Assembly (NCBI GenBank): GCA_023954815.1
Contig: JAGSHB010000029.1
Coordinates: forward strand, 1-43,115
Direction: 5' to 3'
DNA length: 43,115 bases
Source of the DNA: Myxococcales bacterium
Lineage (GTDB): Bacteria; Myxococcota_A; UBA9042
Shown here: positions 1 to 8,008 of the stretch, one piece after another
Layout: each line of letters opens with the position of its first letter
How positions within the stretch are numbered: the first letter of the stretch is position 1
Translations under genes and position numbers: made by a program
Notes under the pieces: model-generated
What the model was told of the DNA's origin: nothing
The model's input: the letters and a program-made list of their open reading frames with translations, nothing else
Databases searched by the model: none

Positions 1-6
1 ACAGCC

Positions 7-117
7 GGGATGGGGAAGTCGCGGCTTGCCGCGACTGGGGGCGCTCTTAGCCCCCCCAAAGATGAAGAAAAGGAGCCGTGTGCTGCGACAGTAATCTTGA
101 TTACGCAGCACACGGCT
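7..117 (-). repeat. Three-hairpin intergenic repeat, copy 1
   Basis: This is a 111-bp element with a second copy at 18173-18283. Read on the minus strand it starts with a long hairpin (74-117), whose arms AGCCGTGTGCTGC and GCAGCACACGGCT pair perfectly and which has an inner GTAAT/ATTAC stem. A T-rich stretch follows, then a GGGGGC/GCCCCC hairpin and an AGTCGCGG/CCGCGACT hairpin. Positions 7-57 are nearly identical to copy 2, with two substitutions. The first hairpin includes two bases of the TAG stop of the lipoprotein gene ending at 116 and is followed by a T-rich tract, so it probably also works as its transcription terminator. Mobility is inferred only from the duplication. The window starts at the element, so its left boundary is uncertain. 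Confidence 0.85.
74..117 (-). terminator. Stop-codon-overlapping hairpin terminator
   Basis: On the minus strand this is a 13-bp perfect stem with a 4-nt bulge, a further 5-bp stem and a 4-nt loop, followed by CCTTTTCTTCATCTTT. It begins inside the TAG stop codon (116-118) of the upstream lipoprotein gene. The strong stem plus T-rich tail fits an intrinsic terminator. It is the distal hairpin of the repeat at 7-117. Confidence 0.6.
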
Positions 118-766
118 ACCGATTGCCGGGCGTATGGCGGATGAGCACCATCTCGCTGAGGGGTTTTCCGGCCTTTTCCAAGAGATGGCGAATCGGCGCA
201 CCGGGTAGCGCAGTGGCGAACCAAGCGGTGACGGTATGGCCGTCTGCATGTCGCACCAGATACTTCCGGCACTTAAACGTACCCGCCGGCACGGTCAGCG
301 TCGCTTCCGTGATGGTGGTCTTGCGCTTGGGCCACGTCGCGTGCTGAACCAGATCAGTCCAAATAAAGGGCCGATGGCTCGCCGCACCGCGGGGCTTGCC
401 ATCGGTCGTCAGCGTCGCGTTGGTCAGCATCCCGCCCTTGGCATGTACGTGGGTAAAGCGCAGCTGTCTCAGGACCGGTTTCGGCAGCTTCGCCGGCACC
501 GATAGACGGAAGAGGTAGGTGCGCCCAGGCTTCGTGGCGGCCTGAATCTGCGCCGCGCTAAAGGGCGGAGGCGCCATCTCCACGGTCGATGCCGTCGCCG
601 TCACCTGCGGTCCAGACGAGGCTTTGATGGCTGATTTATCAGGAGATTTGCTGATTTTCGGCTTGGCGTCTTCCGTTTGGGCCTCGCCGCTCTTGGCAGG
701 CGCACCACCGCAGGCAGCGATGAAAAAGCAGATCAAACCAGTCGTCACAAGGGAGCGTGTATTCAT
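116..766 (-). CDS. Putative lipoprotein, function unknown
   Basis: A 216-residue protein with a type II signal peptide (lipobox IAAC, Cys19). A low-complexity Ala/Lys/Ser linker follows to about residue 65. The C-terminal domain (about 75-216) has the pattern V-P-A-G-T-F-x-C followed by W-x-x-x-x-L-P-G-x-P. This recalls the barrel-like DUF3108/LolA-like folds, where PAGTF-type strands precede a vPG turn, but I cannot assign a family firmly. It is probably anchored in the outer or inner membrane and faces the periplasm. It is divergent from the NIF3-family gene (start 897), with a 130-bp shared upstream region. Its stop lies in the hairpin of the repeat at 7-117. There is no strong Shine-Dalgarno sequence before the ATG. 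Confidence 0.75.
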   Translation of the reverse strand: MNTRSLVTTGLICFFIAACGGAPAKSGEAQTEDAKPKISKSPDKSAIKASSGPQVTATASTVEMAPPPFSAAQIQAATKPGRTYLFRLSVPAKLPKPVLRQLRFTHVHAKGGMLTNATLTTDGKPRGAASHRPFIWTDLVQHATWPKRKTTITEATLTVPAGTFKCRKYLVRHADGHTVTAWFATALPGAPIRHLLEKAGKPLSEMVLIRHTPGNR

Positions 767-896
767 CGCACCAGCCTAGCAAAACAACCGCCGTCGCGTC
801 GCCCGCAGCCGCATCCCGCCATGACAAGCGGCAGCGGCCATGCCATAGGAACAGGGCGGGCAGCCGACCGTTTGCCCACGCCATCACGGAGCCACC

Positions 897-1718
897 ATGA
901 ACCACACCGACTTCTTTGCGCTGCTCGACGGTCTCTCGCCGACCCACCTCGCTGATTCATGGGACAACGTAGGGCTGCTGCTGGAACCACCGCCTGTCAG
1001 GCCATCTGTGGCGCGCGTGCTCGTCGCGATCGATCTGACCGAACAGGTGCTTGAGGAGGCCTTGGCCTTCGATGCAGACGTCATTGTCGCCTACCACCCG
1101 GCGATCTTCTCTGGTCTCAAGCGGCTGACCCAGGCTGTGCCGTTGAGCCGTCGTATCCTCAAGCTCGCCTCCGCCGGCATCTCCCTCTGGTCACCCCACA
1201 CCGCCCTCGACGCGGTGCCTGGCGGCATGAACGACTGGTTGGCATCCGGTGTGGGACAAGCGACTGCGGTCACGCCACTGCAGCCCTGCGCCGCAGCACC
1301 CGAGCTCGCCGGTGCAGGTCTCGGCAGGCGCGTCACGCTGCGCGAGGCTCAGACGTTAGCGGTCCTGGTCAGTCGCCTGAAGACGCACCTGGGGATCGCA
1401 CACGTCCGCGTCGCCATGGCGCCAGACCACAAGGATCAGAGGCTCTCAGACATCGCGCTGTGTCCAGGCGCGGGCGGCTCGCTCTTTGCGCCCTTGCCAG
1501 GACCCACCGATGGCGGACCACAGCTCTATGTGACGGGGGAATGGGGCCACCACGACGTGCTTGCGAAGGTGGCTTCGGGCGCCAGTGTCATCTTGACGGA
1601 GCACAGCAACACAGAGCGCGGCTTCCTACCGACCTATGCGGCACGAATTGCGGCGGCAGCGCCTAGCATCGAGGTACGGGTATCGCAGACAGACGCCGAC
1701 CCGCTGACCGTGTGGTGA
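897..1718 (+). CDS. NIF3/DUF34 dinuclear-metal protein
   Basis: A 273-residue protein with the full NIF3 pattern: ADSWDNVGLLLE (19-30), AYHPAIFSGLKRLT (65-78), SPHTALDAVPGG (99-110), and a C-terminal GHHDVL followed by HSNTERG. Members bind two metal ions; a proposed hydrolase role is unresolved. Bacterial YbgI-type proteins usually carry a His-His pair in the first metal motif, whereas here it is Tyr-His (66-67). Tyr-His and HSNTERG are the forms seen in eukaryotic NIF3L1. The remaining ligands (H67, H101, D105 and the C-terminal His and Glu) are present. GGAG seven bases before the ATG supports the start. The gene converges on the PPC-domain gene. Confidence 0.9.
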   Translation: MNHTDFFALLDGLSPTHLADSWDNVGLLLEPPPVRPSVARVLVAIDLTEQVLEEALAFDADVIVAYHPAIFSGLKRLTQAVPLSRRILKLASAGISLWSPHTALDAVPGGMNDWLASGVGQATAVTPLQPCAAAPELAGAGLGRRVTLREAQTLAVLVSRLKTHLGIAHVRVAMAPDHKDQRLSDIALCPGAGGSLFAPLPGPTDGGPQLYVTGEWGHHDVLAKVASGASVILTEHSNTERGFLPTYAARIAAAAPSIEVRVSQTDADPLTVW

Positions 1719-1751
1719 AGCCAGTTCGACGAAAAAAGCCTGAATTATCGG

Positions 1752-1777
1752 GTAAATCGCTCGCAGCTAGCGATTAC
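1752..1777. terminator. Hairpin between convergent genes
   Basis: GTAAATCGCT (1752-1761) pairs with AGCGATTAC (1769-1777), with one bulged A and a 7-nt loop. It lies 33 bp after the NIF3 stop and overlaps the TAG stop of the convergent gene (1767-1769). It may terminate both genes. There is no contiguous T-run directly behind it, so this is a moderate call. Confidence 0.4.
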
Positions 1778-2495
1778 GTCGTCTTATATGGACGTGGTAC
1801 ACCATCCGGCCCTTGCGCCGCTCACCGCGGCTCAGACTCAGCAGTCCCAGGTGCAGCTGTGCGACCTTGCCCGTCGACATGCGAATCGACACGCGGTCGT
1901 CGTCGATGACCTTGACCACCTCGCACTGACCGAGGCGCGGATGCTGCAGGTAGTCGCCCACCTTCAGTTGCGGCATCTCATTGGGCTCGAGCAAGCGGGA
2001 GGGCATCGCCTCCATCGCCACGCGGCCGCTCTTGACCACTTCGGTCGTCGACTCGGTCACGTTCACGGACACGTCGAGCCAGCGCGCGTTTTCGATTTGG
2101 CTGTCGTGGTAGCGCCGCAGCGTGATGTCGTCGTAGGTCTGGCAGGCGAGCTCGACCGAGGCGCTGATGCCTTCTTCGAGCAGGCCGGCGACTTGGTGAC
2201 CGTCCGTCCGGTGCAGGAGCACACGCACGGTGACGTCCGGCTCGTCCCCCCGGCGTGAGATGGGGGCCTCGAGCGAGACGACCAGGAAGTGCCCGGGGTG
2301 GGCCTCAGGCTCGCCGAACCCGCCGTCTTCGAGCAGGGGGCGCACTAGCGGATCGCGCATGTAGCCGCTGCCACGGAACCAACCCGACGAGATGCTGTAG
2401 TCCTCGACGATCGAGCGAATGCCGGTCACGACGGGCATGCCGGGGTCGAGCTCTCCAACGAATCGGCGCCCTTCTCTCGTCTCGGTGAAGATCAT
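1767..2495 (-). CDS. PPC/DUF296 protein with C-terminal CarD-like/DUF3553-like segment
   Basis: A 242-residue protein. Residues about 10-125 match the PPC (plant and prokaryote conserved, DUF296) domain: LDPGMPVVTGIRSIVEDYSI, a GSGYM turn, and TDGHQVAGLLEEG, equivalent to the family's dG-x-x-x-GHL motif. PPC domains form trimers. In plants they sit in AT-hook DNA-binding proteins, and their bacterial role is poorly known. After a linker, residues 176-222 form a small beta-rich segment (VGDYLQHPRLGQCEVVKV) like the 'vGd.V.Hp.fG.G.V' start of CarD-like or DUF3553 domains. A basic tail rich in Arg follows. This points to nucleic-acid or polymerase contact, but only by inference. The start is the ATG at 2495, eight bases after GGAG; a GTG at 2504 lies inside that SD. 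Confidence 0.8.
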   Translation of the reverse strand: MIFTETREGRRFVGELDPGMPVVTGIRSIVEDYSISSGWFRGSGYMRDPLVRPLLEDGGFGEPEAHPGHFLVVSLEAPISRRGDEPDVTVRVLLHRTDGHQVAGLLEEGISASVELACQTYDDITLRRYHDSQIENARWLDVSVNVTESTTEVVKSGRVAMEAMPSRLLEPNEMPQLKVGDYLQHPRLGQCEVVKVIDDDRVSIRMSTGKVAQLHLGLLSLSRGERRKGRMVYHVHIRRRNR

Positions 2496-2754
2496 GACAG
2501 ACACTCCAAGTTACAGCGGGCAGGTCGGGCGGCGCAGCGACCGCAAGTCGTCCAGACGTGTGTGGCGCGAGTGACCAGAGACGGTCGGCGTGGGTCCGCT
2601 CTGAGCAAGGTGGCTGCACGGATCGCTCGGTAGCTTGGCCGCTGGGCGGGGGTGTGTCAACGTCGAGCGCTGGGGGCCTGGCTCGTGTTTGTCGTCAGCG
2701 CGCGCGCCATCAGTGCTGCACTGGGCCCCCACAACCCGCAAAATCGAGCCGCTC

Positions 2755-4119
2755 GTGATCGAAAACGCCTACAAACCGAGTTCAGCAAGCGATGAGACGA
2801 TCGTTGCGCCCGCGACCGCCGATCAGGCCGCAGGCGTGGCCATTGTGCGGCTTTCCGGCCCCCGGGCTATCGCGATCGGCCAGCAGATCGCCAAGCGTAG
2901 GCAGTTGCCCCACGCACGCATGTGTTTCGGCGGCTTGCACAGCCAGACCGAGCGCATCGACCAGGGTTATGTGGTGGCGTTCGTCGGCCCCAAGAGCTTC
3001 ACCGGCGAGGATGTGGTCGAGATTCATAGTCACGGCAGCCCCGCGGTGGTGCGTGCGCTCTGTGATGCAGCGGTCGACTTTGGCGCCCGACCGGCTCGGC
3101 CTGGCGAATTCACCCGTCGGGCTTGGCTGGCGGGCAAGCTGGATCTCATGCAGGCCGAAGCGCTGATGGATCTGGTCTCCGCCCGCAGCGAGGCCGGCCG
3201 TAAGCAGGCGCTGGCTCACCTCGATGGCCGTGCCAGTGACGCCCTGGCGGGGCTGCGGCTGCCGCTCATCGACGCGATCGCCGACTTGGAGGCCCGCCTC
3301 GACTTTGCGACCCAAGAGGACGTCGACGATCTCGATCGCCAAGCCGCGGTGGGTCGCCTGCAAGCCCTGGCCGCGCAAATGGCCCGCCTTTCCGGCTCCG
3401 CCCGCGCCGGCCAGCTTCGCATTCACGGCGCTCGCGTCGCCCTGTATGGCGCCCCCAATGCCGGCAAATCGACGATGTTCAACGCCCTGCTCGGAGCCGA
3501 TCGTGCGCTTGTGCACGACCAGCCCGGCACGACGAGAGATGTGGTCGAAGCCCAAGGCGTTGTCGAAGACCTGCAGGTGACCTGGGTCGACACCGCTGGC
3601 GTGCGCGATGCATCGGGCGTTGTCGAAGCCGCAGGGATCGAACGGGCCCACGCTGCCGCCGCTGCTGCGGATGTGGTGCTCTGGCTCACAGATAGCAACC
3701 AATCCGAAGCGGCTCCGTTGCCTGCTCTGCCGTTACCTCCTGAGGGGCCGGTGGTCGTTCGGTTGTGGACCAAGGCGGACCTACTCACATCGCCCTCGCC
3801 AGCTACGCCCGCGGCCATCTCAGCATTGCGACCAGGCGATGTGCAGCAGGTACTTGCCCGCGTGGCGACGGCGCTGCGCGATCTACAAGCGACCCGCGCT
3901 GACGATCTTGTCCTGACCCGCGCCCGCCAAGCGACCGGTCTGCGCGCTGCCGCGGAGGCGACGACTCGCGGGGCGCAGGCCCTGGAGATCGGCGAGCCGT
4001 TGGAGCTGCCGGTCGCCGACTTGCGAGATGCGGTGGATGCGCTCGATGAGGTCACCGGCCGAATCGCCCCGGACGAGGTGCTACAAGCCATCTTTTCGCG
4101 TTTCTGTGTCGGAAAATAG
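2755..4119 (+). CDS. mnmE: tRNA modification GTPase MnmE (TrmE)
   Basis: MnmE works with MnmG to install 5-carboxymethylaminomethyl groups on U34 of tRNAs, in the cytoplasm. The N-terminal folate-binding domain begins at ETIVAPAT and AGVAIVRLSGPRA (about 14-38). The helical domain is split by the G domain: G1 GAPNAGKST (232-240), G2 TTRD (259-262), G3 DTAG (279-282), G4 TKAD (339-342). The protein ends in the canonical FCVGK, whose Cys is conserved. I chose the GTG at 2755, which gives 454 residues, close to the usual 450. The frame is open upstream to 2635 but that part is not MnmE-like. The SD before the GTG is weak. mnmG is not in the window. Confidence 0.95.
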   Translation: MIENAYKPSSASDETIVAPATADQAAGVAIVRLSGPRAIAIGQQIAKRRQLPHARMCFGGLHSQTERIDQGYVVAFVGPKSFTGEDVVEIHSHGSPAVVRALCDAAVDFGARPARPGEFTRRAWLAGKLDLMQAEALMDLVSARSEAGRKQALAHLDGRASDALAGLRLPLIDAIADLEARLDFATQEDVDDLDRQAAVGRLQALAAQMARLSGSARAGQLRIHGARVALYGAPNAGKSTMFNALLGADRALVHDQPGTTRDVVEAQGVVEDLQVTWVDTAGVRDASGVVEAAGIERAHAAAAAADVVLWLTDSNQSEAAPLPALPLPPEGPVVVRLWTKADLLTSPSPATPAAISALRPGDVQQVLARVATALRDLQATRADDLVLTRARQATGLRAAAEATTRGAQALEIGEPLELPVADLRDAVDALDEVTGRIAPDEVLQAIFSRFCVGK

Positions 4120-4216
4120 CAGCGCATTTTCGGTTCTTGGCCTGATTTATCCGGGCGATTAGGGGACACTTGGCTTGCACGCACCCCGCCGCCCTACGCC
4201 GCCCTGCAGGAGATTC

Positions 4217-5200
4217 ATGCGCCACATGCCGCTCATCGCAACGCTGCTGGGATTGAGTCTGCTCGGGTGCACCCAGAAGCCGCCCGGCCCCAGACAAGCG
4301 ACGGCGCCGACCGCCCCGCCTGTGACCCCCGCCACGCGGACGATTTCAGGTCTGCCCGTGGCTGCGACGCCCACGTCACTGGGCTGCGGGAAATACGCGC
4401 GAGCGGAGCGCCTCGGCAAGCTGCCCAAGCGCGTGCGAGAGGCGAGCGGGCTCGTGGTCAGTCGGCGAGATCCATCTGTGCTGTGGACCCACAACGATGG
4501 AACCCAGGGGCGTCTTTTTGGGGTCGAGGTGCCCAGCGGCAAGCTCAGGGCCGTCGTGCGTTTTCCCACCCTGCGACCCCGGGCACTGGACTGGGAGGAG
4601 CTGAGCGCCGCGCCCTGCGCTGCCGGGGCACCGTCAAGTCGCTGCCTGATGGTCGGCGATACGGGAGACAACGACGACACCCGCCTGACCATCGCCTTTC
4701 ATCGCTTCGCCGAGCCCAACCCGCGGGGCGGCAAGCAGCGCGTGACGCAGGTCGAAACCATGATCGCCCACTACCCTAAGCGCGCGTCACACAACAGCGA
4801 GGCATTCGTGGTCGACGGCAAAGGCGTGGTTTGGTTATGGACCAAGGCCAAGGGCCACACGGCGCTCTATCGGGCACCATTTCGGCGCGGCCAGGCGGTC
4901 TTGCACCACGTCGCTCGGATCGACACCAAGCCCATCATGGTTGGCAGCGAGGGGGCGCGTCGCCGACTGACCGCAGCGACCTGGGACGACCGCGCCGGCC
5001 GGTTACTTCTGCGGAGCTACGGCGCTGCCTGGGAGCTCTGCTTGGGTCAACAAGGGCTCGGCGCCATGCCGCAGGCAAAGTGGCATCGGGTCACGGTCGC
5101 ACACGAGCGCAAAGGGGAGGCCGTCGCCTACGGAGCCGGCGGATTTTACCATGTCGCCGAGGGCAAACGCCGCCATCTCTACCGGCTCGTCCGCCAGTAA
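4217..5200 (+). CDS. Putative lipoprotein with propeller-like repeats
   Basis: A 327-residue protein with a lipoprotein signal (LSLLGC). CAGGAG lies four bases before the ATG at 4217; in-frame upstream codons would spoil the signal peptide. The mature part carries EASGLVVSRRDPSVLWTHND, then LDWEELS, then VGDTGDN, followed by NSEAFVVDGKG. These recur in a family of secreted beta-propeller-like proteins where 'DWEdia' and 'GDiGDN' mark successive blades. The enzymatic role, if any, is unknown to me. It lies 97 bp downstream of mnmE on the same strand and converges on the HEAT-repeat gene. Confidence 0.75.
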   Translation: MRHMPLIATLLGLSLLGCTQKPPGPRQATAPTAPPVTPATRTISGLPVAATPTSLGCGKYARAERLGKLPKRVREASGLVVSRRDPSVLWTHNDGTQGRLFGVEVPSGKLRAVVRFPTLRPRALDWEELSAAPCAAGAPSSRCLMVGDTGDNDDTRLTIAFHRFAEPNPRGGKQRVTQVETMIAHYPKRASHNSEAFVVDGKGVVWLWTKAKGHTALYRAPFRRGQAVLHHVARIDTKPIMVGSEGARRRLTAATWDDRAGRLLLRSYGAAWELCLGQQGLGAMPQAKWHRVTVAHERKGEAVAYGAGGFYHVAEGKRRHLYRLVRQ

Positions 5201-5333
5201 GCGTGTTGGCCAAGCGATGAGTCAGCGAGCCAGATCGCAGCGCAGGGACCGGAATTGCGGGCCAAACGCTCAGGTTCCGCTCGATGTAGGTGGCAAGCGG
5301 TAGGAGGGAGTCGGTAGGGCGGAACTGGCGCTC

Positions 5334-7667
5334 CTACTTGATCTTCTTGGCCTTGGCGATCAACGCCTTGGGCTGACCGGGCGTTCCGATGAAGTCCTTC
5401 ACGTAGCGCTTTTTCTTGGCGGCCCACGAGCCGGGGGCGGGCACGGACGCGAGCCCGTCCAGCGCGGCTTCCCGTACCTTCATGTTGGCGTCGGCGAACC
5501 AGAGCGCGAGCACCTCCAGCGCCTCGGGCAGCTTGCTCTTGGCGAGCACAGCGATAGCCGACAACTTGACCTCTTTGCTCTTGTCGAAGCTAGCCTGACG
5601 CAGGGCGTCGATGTCAGCGGCGACCGTGCGATCGGACAGCGCCTGAATGCACACCAGCCGAACGGCCGAGTCGCGGGTCTCCATGCCCTTGCGGAACTTC
5701 ATCCGCAGCGCCTGGGCGTTGGCGGGGGTACGCAAGGCCAGCAGGGCAGCAAAGACAGCGCGCTTGATCTTCGGGTCGGGGTAGTTGACCAGGCGCATGA
5801 GCGGGCCGAAAGCGCCGCTTTCTTTCCGCAGCGCGATGCCGTCGATGGCGGCCACACGCACCGTCTTTTCACGATCGCGCATCATCTCCATCAGCAGCTT
5901 ACCCGCCTCAGCGAAGCGCTCCGTGGCGCGGCCCAGGGCATAGGCGACTCGCACGCGGATGCCGGTGTCGGGATCTTTGGTCAGCTTGCTCAGGTCGCGG
6001 GCGATGCCGTCGTCCCGAATATCGGCAAGGGCGTACACCGCAGCGCGTTTGATCGTCGGATCAGGGTCTTTCAGCGCGTCCATCAGCAGGGCGACGACCG
6101 ACGGGTTGGGACGCGAACCCTGGGCAAATCCAGCCAGCGAGCGGATGGCCATCTGGCGGATCGTCAGGTTGCGGCTCTTCACCAGACGCTTGACCTGGCT
6201 GAGGCTCAGCGTCTTCAGAATCGATTCCGCCGCCCGCATCATGTACTCCTCGTCGCGGCGCCGCGCCTGGGCAGCATCCGCGAGAGGCACGATGGCGCGC
6301 TCGTCTTTGATCAGGCCCAGCGCCTCGGCGGCGGTCTGGCGAACCATGGGCGACTGGTGCTTCAGTGCGGCGATGAGCAGCGGCGTGGCGGCCTTGGAAC
6401 CGCGCTTGCCGTACGTCTGCGCGGCGAAGATGGCGCCGTCAGCCGACCCCTTGGTGATGAGGTAGTTCAAGCTCTCGTCACGCGCGACATCGCCGCCCTT
6501 GGCAACGAGGGTTTTTGCGATCTGCTCTTTCATGTCGGCAGCCAGATCGCCGCTCGGCAGCGCCTTGTGCAGCAGCTCAAACTGCGCCATCGCCACCAGT
6601 CCCTTGAACGCAGCGTTGCGCACGCTTTCGTCACGATGGGTCAGCGCGCTGACGAGCGCAGGAGCCGCGATCTTGGCCTGCTTGCTCTTGGCCAGCGTCC
6701 GAACGGCGGACAAGGCCTCGGCTGGCGTACCCGAGCGCAGCTTCTCAGCCTGCAGGAGATCGTTGTACTTGCTCACGCCCGCCTTGCTCAGGGCTTTCAC
6801 CGCGCGCAACTTCAGGTCGGTGTCACTGTCGTTTTCAACGATCTTCTCCAGGCCGCTTAACACCGCCGCGTTGCGCTTGGCACCAGCGGAAATGCAGGCA
6901 TCCAGGGCCGCAGACCGCACCGCGAGCGAGCGATCGCTGAGCGCCGGCACCAACAGGTCGATCTTCAGGTTGTACGCCTTGCGCACCGCAGGTTTGGCCA
7001 CCCCATTGATGACGGCCATCTTCGCCCGCTTGCTCTTGGCCGACACCGCCGCGCTCAGCAGCCCCCGCAGTTTCGGACCGTGCAGCTTCTTGGCGCCAGT
7101 CGCCATACCGCGAGCCGCGTCACGGGCCGGAACCGGCACACCGTCCAAGATCACCCAAGCCTGCTGCGGGATTTGATCGCGGCGTGCAAAAGACAACAGA
7201 TCGAAGGGCGACAGCATCAGGGCGTGCGCGCCGTACGTCAGCTGATCGAGTTTGACGTTGCCCTGGATGAACGGCGGCGCGCTCAAATCGGTTACGCCCA
7301 TGGACGCCAGCGTCCAGAACACCTCGGCAACGACCAGATCAGCGTTGGCGCCGTTTCCGATCACCAGCGTGGCCTTCGACGCCGAGTCGATGCGGAGGCT
7401 GCTGTTGCCATAGGCTTCGGAACTCCGGGCTTTTAGCGCAGAGAAAGCGCGCGAAGGCCGCAAAGTCACACTCGAATCGGCCAGGCCAGGCTCGGCGAGT
7501 GGCACGATCAATTGTACCGGTGCACCGCCGAGATCGACGTCTTGCACGACGTAGAGCATGGCCTTGGCTCTATCCGCAAAGGCCGTCAGCGGCGCGAGGG
7601 ACAACAAGACAGTTGTAGCGAGGGCCGTCAGCGCGACGGATGCGCGGAGCGAGCTGCGCAACTTCAT
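5334..7667 (-). CDS. Exported HEAT-repeat protein
   Basis: A 777-residue protein with a Sec signal peptide (MKLRSSLRA, hydrophobic core, AFA-D cleavage). After a unique N-terminal domain of about 200 residues the rest is a solenoid of HEAT/PBS-lyase-type repeats. Typical units read 'D(P)D..(V/I)R.AA..AL..I.D..A(I/V)..L', for example DPDPTIKRAAVYALADIRD and HQSPMVRQTAAEALGLIKD. The protein is a periplasmic or surface scaffold by inference. GGAGG (complement of 7675-7680) precedes the ATG at 7667. No catalytic motif is visible. Confidence 0.85.
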   Translation of the reverse strand: MKLRSSLRASVALTALATTVLLSLAPLTAFADRAKAMLYVVQDVDLGGAPVQLIVPLAEPGLADSSVTLRPSRAFSALKARSSEAYGNSSLRIDSASKATLVIGNGANADLVVAEVFWTLASMGVTDLSAPPFIQGNVKLDQLTYGAHALMLSPFDLLSFARRDQIPQQAWVILDGVPVPARDAARGMATGAKKLHGPKLRGLLSAAVSAKSKRAKMAVINGVAKPAVRKAYNLKIDLLVPALSDRSLAVRSAALDACISAGAKRNAAVLSGLEKIVENDSDTDLKLRAVKALSKAGVSKYNDLLQAEKLRSGTPAEALSAVRTLAKSKQAKIAAPALVSALTHRDESVRNAAFKGLVAMAQFELLHKALPSGDLAADMKEQIAKTLVAKGGDVARDESLNYLITKGSADGAIFAAQTYGKRGSKAATPLLIAALKHQSPMVRQTAAEALGLIKDERAIVPLADAAQARRRDEEYMMRAAESILKTLSLSQVKRLVKSRNLTIRQMAIRSLAGFAQGSRPNPSVVALLMDALKDPDPTIKRAAVYALADIRDDGIARDLSKLTKDPDTGIRVRVAYALGRATERFAEAGKLLMEMMRDREKTVRVAAIDGIALRKESGAFGPLMRLVNYPDPKIKRAVFAALLALRTPANAQALRMKFRKGMETRDSAVRLVCIQALSDRTVAADIDALRQASFDKSKEVKLSAIAVLAKSKLPEALEVLALWFADANMKVREAALDGLASVPAPGSWAAKKKRYVKDFIGTPGQPKALIAKAKKIK

Positions 7668-8008
7668 GGGATCGACCTCCAGATGGCTCGGTGGCAACAA
7701 CGGCGCAATGCGCACGGCTCACCGGCGGCGGGGGTGATGGCACAAGTCCGCACCCCGATCAAGACTCTACTCGGAACAGAAGGCGTGCAAGATCCATGGA
7801 CTCGACACCCCGGCGAGGCAAGAACTGCCTCACCGTCACCTCTCTCAACGCAGCTCCCCCGGCATTTCATTCAAACATCCATGGGATGCTACGCCTAGAG
7901 GGCCGAATCCTGAGCATACGGCGCTAGTCGGGCTCTGCCAATCCGTGAGATGCCGGTTTCCTGCGTTAGGCACTGCAGTGCGCGACTTACATGTGTTGTT
8001 CACGGGTT
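7668..8008. other. 341-bp intergenic region
   Basis: This lies between two minus-strand genes. It holds the Shine-Dalgarno sequence of the HEAT-repeat gene (complement of 7675-7680) and must carry its promoter unless it is co-transcribed from the barrel gene. I see no convincing -35/-10 pair, no sigma-54 motif, no repeat and no coding sequence in it. Confidence 0.5.

Noticed and set aside
74-117. Group II intron domain V resemblance
   Set aside because: The hairpin begins AGCCGTGTGC like a domain V, but the second copy does not share those bases. There is no intron-encoded protein or other domain nearby.
7-117. Integron attC site
   Set aside because: There are no GTTRRRY/RYYYAAC core sites and no integron integrase; the neighbouring genes are on varied strands.
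2782-3702. 306-codon open frame on the minus strand
   Set aside because: It is antisense to mnmE. There is no SD or recognisable domain.
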